The notes under the pieces are model-generated. The model was not told where the DNA came from, ran no database searches, and saw only the letters and a list, made by a program, of their open reading frames with translations. From contig JAKLQB010000048.1 of the NCBI GenBank assembly GCA_022013615.1, positions 1 to 8,468 on the forward strand: a DNA stretch of 8,468 bases. Reading direction: 5' to 3'. The stretch is from Desulfobacterales bacterium. GTDB lineage: Bacteria; Desulfobacterota; DSM-4660; Desulfatiglandales; Desulfatiglandaceae. Below, piece after piece: positions 1 to 4,632 of the stretch (position 1 is its first letter; the number at the start of each line of letters is the position of its first letter). The position numbers and the translations under genes were made by a program.

Positions 1-279
1 AGGCTGTTTGGTGATCTGAAGGATAGGTATCTCGAAAGACAGGGTGGTTACGTCAGAATTATTAAGAAGGGTGTCCGAAAAGGAGACGGGGCGGCCATTT
101 CCGTTATTCAACTCCTGCCCATTGAAGAAGGAAAGAAGTTAGGAAAGAGGAAAGTTAAAAAATCAAAGACCAAAAAAGCATCTCCTGATAAAGCAGGCGA
201 TATTACGGCCGGAAAGGAAAAAAAAGGAGAAAGCAAACCTAAACGTGAAAAGGCCGCCAAAAAGGAAGAGAAGAAATGA
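1..279 (+). CDS. rplQ: Ribosomal protein L17, C-terminal part
   Basis: The 5' end lies outside the window; 92 codons remain, ending in TGA at 277-279. The first ~41 residues carry the conserved end of bacterial L17 (LFGDLKDRYLERQGGYVRI, then RKGDGAA and a hydrophobic strand), the part of the large-subunit protein that folds near the peptide exit tunnel. After this core comes an unusual hydrophilic tail of about 51 residues, 20 of them lysine, with many Glu, Ala and Ser; E. coli L17 has no comparable extension. The tail is probably disordered and RNA-binding (inference). rplQ is normally the last gene of the alpha ribosomal operon, and the strong terminator at 331-371 fits that. Identification is confident; the role of the tail is unknown. 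Confidence 0.95.
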   Translation, partial: RLFGDLKDRYLERQGGYVRIIKKGVRKGDGAAISVIQLLPIEEGKKLGKRKVKKSKTKKASPDKAGDITAGKEKKGESKPKREKAAKKEEKK

Positions 280-330
280 GATGAATTTCCAAGACAATGC
301 TTTTGCATTATTTTCTTTTTGGAGCTCAGT

Positions 331-371
331 AAAAACCTCCTTGCCGATTTTATGGCAAGGAGGTTTTTTTT
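331..371 (+). terminator. Rho-independent terminator after rplQ
   Basis: A perfect 15-bp stem (331-345 with 354-368, core CCTCCTTGCC / GGCAAGGAGG) encloses an 8-base loop and runs into eight T residues (364-371). It probably ends the ribosomal operon. It sits only 26 bases before the pyrC start, so transcription of pyrC depends on read-through or on a start inside this short gap. A weaker hairpin at 296-309 (AATGC/GCATT, 4-base loop) followed by a T-rich run lies just upstream and may act as an accessory terminator. Confidence 0.93.
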
Positions 372-384
372 ATTTATTATAATT

Positions 385-390
385 GGAGGA
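385..390 (+). promoter_or_regulatory. Ribosome binding site deciding the pyrC start
   Basis: GGAGGA at 385-390 is followed 7 bases later by GTG at 398. An upstream in-frame TTG at 383 would place this purine run inside the coding region and leave that start without a Shine-Dalgarno site, so GTG 398 is preferred. Confidence 0.8.
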
Positions 391-397
391 TACAGGG

Positions 398-1687
398 GTG
401 GTAACGTGGATTAAGGGCGGAGATGTGGTTGACCCTGTGAAAGGGGTTGTAGAAAAGGCTGATTTGATCATTGAAAAGGGGAAAGTCGCCAAAATTTTAC
501 CTCCTGGCATATTTAAGGATAAAATACCGGAAATGAGGACGATCAATGCTTTCAATAAGCTTGTCATACCCGGACTCATTGATATGCACGTCCATTTGAG
601 AGAACCAGGGCACGAGCACAAAGAGACGATTGCCTCAGGGGGAAGAGCGGCTGTTGCTGGTGGTTTTACTGCCGTAGCCTGTATGCCCAATACTACCCCC
701 CCCAACGACTGTCAATCTGTGACGGAATTTATCCTGGAACAGGCGAAAAGGGCAGGATTAGCCAGGGTCTATCCAGTGGCGGCTATCACTGTGGGGCAGA
801 AGGGTGAGACACTAACGGAGTTTGGTGAGCTTCGAGCAGCAGGCGCTGTGGCCGTGTCTGACGATGGATTGCCTGTGGTAAATAGTCGGGTGATGAGAAA
901 GGCCCTTGAATACGCTGCCCACCATGATCTAAGGGTCATATCCCACTCTGAAGACATAAGCCTATCCGAAGGCGGCGTTATGCATGAGGGGACTATTTCA
1001 AGGCGGATTGGCCTGCCTGGAATTCCTGCAGCAAGTGAGGAAATCATGGTTTTTAGGGACATATCGCTTGCCAGGCTGACGAGCTGTCCGGTTCACATCG
1101 CGCATGTGAGCACAGCAGGGTCGGTTGAATTAATCAGAAGGGCCAAGGAGGAGGGCATCCACGTTACTGCAGAAACAGCTCCCCATTATTTCAGCTTGGA
1201 TCATACAGCGGTAATGGGTTATAATACCCGTGCCAAGGTGAATCCTCCCTTGAGAACGCCTCAGGACGTTCAAGCTATTAAGGAAGGTCTGAGGCAGGGT
1301 GTCATAGACGTTATTGCAACTGACCATGCCCCCCACAGTACCTTGGAGAAGGATACAGAGTTTGATAAAGCGGCATTCGGGCTGATCGGCCTTGAAACTG
1401 CCCTGGCCTTGACTCTGGAATTGGTGCGAGACGGAATACTGGGGTTGCCCGAAGCCATCGCCAAGTTGTGTTATAATGCTGCTCGTATCCTTGGGGTTCC
1501 AGGTGGCCATCTCGTTGAGGGAGTCGATGCCGACGTAGTCCTCATTGATCCGGGGTATGAATATGTCCTGAAAGAAAAAGATATTCTTTCAAAAAGCAGG
1601 AATTCCCCGTTCATTGGGAAGACGTTAAAGGGCAGAAACGAAATTACCATGGTGGGAGGAGAGATTGTCTGGGAGAGAGATGAATAG
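398..1687 (+). CDS. pyrC: Dihydroorotase (class I, amidohydrolase family)
   Basis: A 429-residue cytoplasmic enzyme, the usual length for bacterial class I dihydroorotase, which reversibly cyclises N-carbamoyl-L-aspartate to L-dihydroorotate in de novo pyrimidine synthesis. Visible signatures: the metal-binding DMHVHLREPG (His64, His66), the substrate-contact segment CMPNTTPP, SDDG (Asp155/156) in the place where many other amidohydrolases use a carboxylated lysine, metal histidines in VISHSED (His183) and HIAHVSTAG (His236), and the catalytic Asp309 in ATDHAPHS. All key residues are present, so it should be active. Start is GTG 398. pyrB, its common upstream partner, is absent: the gene follows the rplQ terminator directly. 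Its last 8 bases overlap the response-regulator gene, so the two are probably co-transcribed. No convincing promoter of its own was found; TATAAT at 378-383 lacks a -35 box and would start mRNA inside or just after the ribosome binding site. Confidence 0.95.
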   Translation: MVTWIKGGDVVDPVKGVVEKADLIIEKGKVAKILPPGIFKDKIPEMRTINAFNKLVIPGLIDMHVHLREPGHEHKETIASGGRAAVAGGFTAVACMPNTTPPNDCQSVTEFILEQAKRAGLARVYPVAAITVGQKGETLTEFGELRAAGAVAVSDDGLPVVNSRVMRKALEYAAHHDLRVISHSEDISLSEGGVMHEGTISRRIGLPGIPAASEEIMVFRDISLARLTSCPVHIAHVSTAGSVELIRRAKEEGIHVTAETAPHYFSLDHTAVMGYNTRAKVNPPLRTPQDVQAIKEGLRQGVIDVIATDHAPHSTLEKDTEFDKAAFGLIGLETALALTLELVRDGILGLPEAIAKLCYNAARILGVPGGHLVEGVDADVVLIDPGYEYVLKEKDILSKSRNSPFIGKTLKGRNEITMVGGEIVWERDE

Positions 1688-3065
1688 CATTCTGGTAGTT
1701 GATGATGAAAACAGCATGCGGGAGTTTTTAGAGATCATGTTGACCCAGGAGGGTTACCAGGTGACTCTTGCTGAAAATGGTGAGAAGGCCTGTGGAATCC
1801 TTGACGAATCAAGGTTTGACCTTGTTATTACAGACATCCGCATGAAGGATATTGACGGTATTGGCGTCCTAAAAAAGGCCAAATCAGTGGATCCGGCTCC
1901 TACGGTCGTCTTAATATCAGCTTTTGCGACTGCTGAGACCGCTGTGGAGGCTATGAGGGAAGGCGCATATGATTATGTCCCCAAACCGTTTAAGGTCAGG
2001 GAGTTTAAGGAGATAATAAAGGAGGCCCTTAGATCCAGGAAGCGAGCCGAGTCAGGTGAGGAGGATAGGTTAAAAACCCGTTATCACTTTGATTGCCTGA
2101 TAGGTGAAAGCCCTCAGATCAAGAAGGTGTACGACCTGATAAAGAGGGTCGCCCAGACCAAGACAAATATCCTGATCTCCGGTGAGAGCGGAACCGGGAA
2201 AGAGCTTGTAGCAAAGGCGATTCACCAGGCGAGCCAGAGAAAGGAAAAGCCTATTGTCACTATCAACTGCGCAGGGATTCCGGAAAACCTGATAGAAAGT
2301 GAATTGTTCGGATACAGGAAAGGGGCCTTTACAGGCGCTGCTGCCGATAAAGAAGGCCTCTTCGATGTGGCAGATGGGGGGACGGTCTTTCTCGATGAGG
2401 TAGGGGAACTTACCCCGGCAATACAGGTAAAACTTTTAAGGGTGATTCAGGAAAGGACGTTTACGGCGGTGGGGGGCACCGAAGAGAAAAGCGTTGACGT
2501 GCGATTTGTATCTGCCACGAACAAGGATCTCGAAGAGGAGGTTATCAACAATAATTTCAGGGAGGATCTCTATTTTAGACTGAATGTCATACATATTCCT
2601 GTTCCCCCACTGAGAAAAAGGGATGGGGATCTCCCCTTACTGGCACAGCATTTTCTTGAAAAGTACGCTAACGAACTCGGGAAAGAGATTAAAAAGATTT
2701 CAGCTTATGCCATGGATATCCTCGCGCAATACGCATTTCCAGGTAATGTGCGAGAACTGGAAAATATCATCGAGCGAAGCGTGGCTCTTGAGACCTCAAA
2801 CATCGTTTTACCTGAAAGCCTCACCCTTTCCGATTACAAGGGAACTCTGGACAGAAAAGGCAGGCGCCGGCTCGATCTGGGCTCAGACGGTATTAACCTT
2901 GATGAAGCCATGGCTGAGATTGAAGGGGACTATATCCTGAAGGCCATGGAAACAGCCCATGGATCAAAACAAAGGGCTGCCAGGCTTTTGGGTATCACCA
3001 TGAGATCCCTGAGATATAGGTTGGATAAATTGGGACTCAAATCCTCTTCTGATGACGATTTCTGA
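1680..3065 (+). CDS. pilR: PilR/NtrC-type sigma-54 activator response regulator
   Basis: A 461-residue cytoplasmic transcription activator with three domains. Receiver (about 1-118): acidic Asp8/Asp9, phospho-acceptor Asp52 in VITDIRM, Ser80, and Lys102 in VPKPF. AAA+ domain (about 138-375): Walker A GESGTGKE (168-175), the sigma-54-contacting GAFTGA loop (215-220) intact, Walker B GTVFLDEV (Asp239, Glu240), and arginine-finger candidates Arg294 and Arg300. C-terminal Fis-type helix-turn-helix (about 416-453) ending RSLRYRLDKLGL, which closely resembles PilR proteins. ATG 1680 gives the start just before the receiver beta-1 strand; a TTG at 1665 would add five residues. It overlaps pyrC by 8 bases. 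The next plus-strand gene is pilA with a sigma-54 promoter, so control of pilA is the natural role (inference). No PilS kinase gene lies beside it. A generic NtrC-family role cannot be excluded. Confidence 0.85.
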   Translation: MNSILVVDDENSMREFLEIMLTQEGYQVTLAENGEKACGILDESRFDLVITDIRMKDIDGIGVLKKAKSVDPAPTVVLISAFATAETAVEAMREGAYDYVPKPFKVREFKEIIKEALRSRKRAESGEEDRLKTRYHFDCLIGESPQIKKVYDLIKRVAQTKTNILISGESGTGKELVAKAIHQASQRKEKPIVTINCAGIPENLIESELFGYRKGAFTGAAADKEGLFDVADGGTVFLDEVGELTPAIQVKLLRVIQERTFTAVGGTEEKSVDVRFVSATNKDLEEEVINNNFREDLYFRLNVIHIPVPPLRKRDGDLPLLAQHFLEKYANELGKEIKKISAYAMDILAQYAFPGNVRELENIIERSVALETSNIVLPESLTLSDYKGTLDRKGRRRLDLGSDGINLDEAMAEIEGDYILKAMETAHGSKQRAARLLGITMRSLRYRLDKLGLKSSSDDDF

Positions 3066-3094
3066 ATATTATTACTGATGATTGAAGTGCGGTT

Positions 3095-3199
3095 TCAGCT
3101 TTGTTTGTCCTTCAGATGTTTTTTGTCGAGTTGAATATATATGATCCCTGCCAGAGCAAGAAGTCCTAAGATAATGAGTGCAATACCATAATATGTCAT
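3095..3199 (-). CDS. 34-residue single-span membrane miniprotein
   Basis: A short minus-strand gene: ATG at 3199-3197, TGA at 3097-3095. The product begins MTYYGIALIILGLLALAGI, a hydrophobic stretch at about residues 3-22 that should form one transmembrane helix, followed by a charged tail (LDKKHLKDKQS) that would face the cytoplasm by the positive-inside rule. The start is supported by a perfect AAGGAGGTG Shine-Dalgarno (3213-3205 region) with 7-base spacing, and by an ATGA overlap with the stop of the 68-codon gene upstream, a classic translational coupling. No family is recognised. It is convergent with the response regulator, 29 bases apart, and no terminator is visible between them. Confidence 0.7.
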   Translation of the reverse strand: MTYYGIALIILGLLALAGIIYIQLDKKHLKDKQS

Positions 3200-3402
3200 G
3201 ATTTCACCTCCTTGGCATCAAGTAGGTAACCGAAAATAAAGAATAGTGTCGATACAACAAACCCCCCAGCGAGTAAGGAGGAATGAAAAGTTTCAGGCCT
3301 TGCAATAGGGCCGATTACAGTAACTGCAAGGATAATCTTTGCTATGTCATAGGAAAATTTGGATAAATTGTCTTTCTGTTTTTCATTTTTGATAAATGCC
3401 AT
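3196..3402 (-). CDS. 68-residue two-span membrane protein, unknown function
   Basis: The first gene of a minus-strand pair. The product has a short charged N-terminus (KNEKQKDNLSKF), a hydrophobic segment at about residues 18-34, a short loop (RPETFHS), and a second hydrophobic segment at about 43-61 ending FFIFGYLLDAKE. This suggests a helical hairpin in the inner membrane with both ends cytoplasmic. The layout recalls small membrane proteins annotated only as DUFs, but I cannot assign one. Its stop codon overlaps the ATG of the 34-codon gene (ATGA), and its last codons contain that gene's Shine-Dalgarno. No Shine-Dalgarno precedes its own ATG; a sigma-70 promoter at 3436-3408 is predicted to start mRNA almost exactly at the start codon, suggesting a leaderless transcript. 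It lies between pilR and pilA on the opposite strand; no link to pili is evident. Confidence 0.7.
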   Translation of the reverse strand: MAFIKNEKQKDNLSKFSYDIAKIILAVTVIGPIARPETFHSSLLAGGFVVSTLFFIFGYLLDAKEVKS

Positions 3403-3407
3403 ATTTT

Positions 3408-3436
3408 TTTGTACAGGAAATAGGTCTTTTTGTCAA
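3408..3436 (-). promoter_or_regulatory. Sigma-70 promoter of the miniprotein operon
   Basis: Reading the minus strand, a perfect TTGACA (3436-3431) is followed after 17 bases by TACAAA (3413-3408; 4 of 6 matches to TATAAT). Transcription would begin near 3401, at or next to the ATG at 3402. Confidence 0.6.
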
Positions 3437-3455
3437 GCTCAATGATCGTTTGAGC
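3437..3455. promoter_or_regulatory. Palindrome abutting the -35 box, possible operator
   Basis: GCTCAA (3437-3442) and TTGAGC (3450-3455) form a perfect 6-bp inverted repeat with a 7-base spacer. It directly abuts the -35 box of the minus-strand miniprotein promoter. No run of T follows on either strand, so a repressor or activator site is more likely than a terminator. Confidence 0.35.
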
Positions 3456-3473
3456 CTAAATGGTGAATGAGTC

Positions 3474-3532
3474 TTTTTGCTTTCCGCCCTTTTATCCCGT
3501 TAGTATTAGCGGGGCTCAGCGGAAAGCAAAAA
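3474..3532. repeat. Long imperfect nested palindrome, intergenic repeat
   Basis: TTTTTGCTTTCCGC (3474-3487) is the exact reverse complement of GCGGAAAGCAAAAA (3519-3532). The 31-base interior contains a second small stem (CCCG 3496-3499 / CGGG 3510-3513). T runs are on the wrong side for an intrinsic terminator on both strands. The right half contains two 9-base units of the same type as in the array at 3543-3569, so both probably belong to one dispersed intergenic repeat. Confidence 0.65.
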
Positions 3533-3542
3533 ATAAATAAAA

Positions 3543-3569
3543 CTCAGCGCCCTTAGCGTCCTCTGCGGT
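3543..3569. repeat. Three degenerate 9-bp tandem units (CTCAGCGNC type)
   Basis: CTCAGCGCC, CTTAGCGTC and CTCTGCGGT follow one another without spacer. Read on the other strand this is the ACCGCAGAGGACGC style of degenerate repeat that I recall from intergenic regions of many environmental bacteria (from memory, not searched). Related 9-mers (TTAGCGGGG, CTCAGCGGA) occupy 3506-3523 in the adjacent palindrome. Confidence 0.6.
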
Positions 3570-3691
3570 GAACATTACCTTAACAAAAATTGTCATATAT
3601 CCACCAAAAAGTGTCAAAAGAGGAGTTGGGATAGGCGCTGGAAATGAGCTTTTTTGGAACCCGGTAATAAATAGGAACCATATCTACCCGA

Positions 3692-3713
3692 AATTATTAT
3701 TTATTTAATAATT
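3692..3713. promoter_or_regulatory. Inverted repeat upstream of the pilA promoter, possible activator site
   Basis: AATTATTA (3692-3699) and TAATAATT (3706-3713) are perfect inverted copies separated by 6 bases. The centre is about 57 bases before the predicted pilA transcription start. Activators of sigma-54 promoters bind upstream dyads, often further out; the A+T-only sequence makes chance a real alternative. Confidence 0.3.
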
Positions 3714-3733
3714 GATTCGAAAACCTACCTGTA

Positions 3734-3749
3734 TGGCACAATATTCGCA
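3734..3749 (+). promoter_or_regulatory. Sigma-54 (-24/-12) promoter of pilA
   Basis: TGGCACAATATTCGCA matches the RpoN consensus TGGCACG-N4-TTGCA at nearly every conserved base: GG at 3735-3736 and GC at 3747-3748 are separated by exactly 10 bases. The predicted start of transcription is near 3760, giving a leader of about 163 bases before the pilA ATG. A PilR-like sigma-54 activator is encoded just upstream at 1680-3065. Confidence 0.82.
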
Positions 3750-3780
3750 TAAACCAATCATCAAAAGAAAAACGATTTAC

Positions 3781-3804
3781 AACTCAACTACTCAACCACT
3801 TAAC
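3781..3804. repeat. Triple 8-bp tandem repeat in the pilA leader
   Basis: AACTCAAC, TACTCAAC and CACTTAAC lie head to tail, so NACTYAAC is repeated three times with one pyrimidine change. They begin about 21 bases after the predicted transcription start. Possible roles are a protein or small-RNA binding site in the leader RNA; function is unknown. Confidence 0.5.
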
Positions 3805-3825
3805 AAAAAATTAAAGTTTAATACG

Positions 3826-3835
3826 AAAGGAGGTG
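3826..3835 (+). promoter_or_regulatory. Orphan perfect Shine-Dalgarno in the pilA leader
   Basis: AAAGGAGGTG is a near-perfect anti-16S match, but no ATG, GTG or TTG lies at usable spacing downstream. The nearest candidate, TTG 3852, is 18 bases away and opens only a handful of codons. It may act as a ribosome standby site or be a remnant of a lost leader peptide. Confidence 0.45.
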
Positions 3836-3848
3836 CAAAAGCAGTCAC

Positions 3849-3874
3849 AGTTTGAATTTAAAGTTTGAATTTGG
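3849..3874. repeat. 13-bp tandem duplication in the pilA leader
   Basis: AGTTTGAATTTAA (3849-3861) is followed immediately by AGTTTGAATTTGG (3862-3874), identical at 11 of 13 positions. It sits between the orphan Shine-Dalgarno and the real pilA ribosome binding site. Confidence 0.55.
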
Positions 3875-3907
3875 ATTTTAGGTATGATAAAATAAAAATA
3901 ACAAAGT

Positions 3908-3914
3908 AAAGGAG
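3908..3914 (+). promoter_or_regulatory. pilA ribosome binding site
   Basis: AAAGGAG at 3908-3914 lies 8 bases before ATG 3923 and fixes the pilin start; an in-frame TAA at 3899 excludes a longer version. Confidence 0.85.
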
Positions 3915-3922
3915 ATAAAAAA

Positions 3923-4309
3923 ATGTTAACAAAATTAAACAAAAAAAGAGATGAAAAAGGTTTTACCCTGATTGAATTAATGATCGTTATAGCCATCATC
4001 GGTATCCTGGCCGCCATCGCCATCCCTCAGTTTGCAGCCTATCGCAGCAGGGCTTACAAGTCGGCGTTGGTATCAGATGCCCATACACTTGCCAATGCAC
4101 AAGAAGCCTATTTTGCGGATAATGATACCTATGCCAATGCGTCCACGTCCGTACGAAACGCCACCTATGGCGCTGAGCATCTTTCCAGTGACACAGCAAT
4201 AGTTCTCTGGAGAGGTGGTGCCAACACATTTTACTTCCAGTTGGATGATCCCGTACATACTGCTGTTGTAACGGTAACTTATGATAGCGCAGCCGGTGGA
4301 ATGCCATAA
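3923..4309 (+). CDS. pilA: Type IV major pilin precursor, Geobacter-like N-terminus
   Basis: A 128-residue prepilin with a 13-residue charged leader ending EKG, cleaved before Phe by prepilin peptidase and N-methylated. The mature form is 115 residues. It opens [20 protein letters not shown], with Glu5 as in all type IVa pilins, forming the helix that packs in the fibre core. Mature positions F1, F24, Y27, Y32, F51 and Y57 align without gaps with the six aromatic positions of the short Geobacter sulfurreducens PilA, and Y50 is extra; FADNDTY matches FADDQTY there. Unlike Geobacter, a globular region of about 55 residues follows in the same chain, with aromatics Y69, W83, F90, Y91, F92 and Y107. 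There are no cysteines, so the usual disulfide-bounded D-region is missing. Expression is expected from the sigma-54 promoter at 3734-3749, and a terminator follows. A minor pilin or pseudopilin is less likely given the strong dedicated promoter. Confidence 0.92.
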   Translation: MLTKLNKKRDEKGFTLIELMIVIAIIGILAAIAIPQFAAYRSRAYKSALVSDAHTLANAQEAYFADNDTYANASTSVRNATYGAEHLSSDTAIVLWRGGANTFYFQLDDPVHTAVVTVTYDSAAGGMP

Positions 4310-4338
4310 TACGTGATCTGGTATATCAATTGGTTAGA

Positions 4339-4384
4339 AGAGAGGGAGTACATCTCAGTCGTGATTTACTCCCTCTTGTTTTTT
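4339..4384 (+). terminator. Rho-independent terminator after pilA
   Basis: AGAGGGAGTA (4340-4349) pairs with TACTCCCTCT (4366-4375), plus a G-T closing pair, around a 16-base loop, followed by TG and seven T residues (4378-4384). It separates monocistronic pilA from the glycosyltransferase genes and would give the pilin a higher transcript level than its neighbours. Confidence 0.88.
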
Positions 4385-4632
4385 CCCAAAAATAGGGATT
4401 AATACATTTTACCATGTGGGGTATTGAGAATATAGAGAACGCTTAACCACTTTGAGCTGAAAAGTCGAAAACCCTTGCGTAAAGTAAATGACAAAGGCTT
4501 TTCGAGACAATACATAGCCCTTGCGCTTTGGGTTTTTGCTCTCGCTATACCTTTTCAGGAGTCTTTAGGCCTAACGAATTTCCCAACCTGGTTAATGCCA
4601 AAATATTGCCCCAATACTTACAGCAAGAGAAT
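4385..4632. other. Intergenic region before the glycosyltransferase operon
   Basis: No gene is supported here. An imperfect hairpin at 4465-4505 (TCGAAAA/TTTTCGA, one C-C mismatch, then CCTT/AAGG) lacks a following T run. No clear sigma-70 or sigma-54 promoter was found. An open frame from TTG 4475 to the TAA at 4655 has no Shine-Dalgarno and overlaps the next gene's start. Confidence 0.5.

Noticed and set aside
378..383. TATAAT as the pyrC promoter -10 box
   Set aside because: No -35 match at 16-18 bases, and a start near 390 would remove the ribosome binding site from the mRNA.
383..397. TTG 383 as pyrC start
   Set aside because: It overlaps the GGAGGA ribosome binding site that is correctly spaced for GTG 398.
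1130..1510. Long open frame on the minus strand inside pyrC
   Set aside because: It lies wholly within a conserved enzyme gene, has no recognisable protein features, and is a shadow of the real frame. The same applies to minus-strand frames inside pilA and the glycosyltransferase genes.
3474..3532. The long palindrome as a bidirectional terminator
   Set aside because: On either strand the hairpin is followed by A residues rather than a T run.
3826..3922. A longer pilin isoform from an upstream in-frame start, as reported for Geobacter pilA
   Set aside because: An in-frame TAA at 3899 and no ATG, GTG or TTG between it and 3923 exclude it.
4528..4632. N-terminal extension of the TPR glycosyltransferase from TTG 4528 (35 extra residues)
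   Set aside because: The added residues show no hydrophobic segment or family-like sequence, and ATG 4633 lies just before the first membrane helix as expected.
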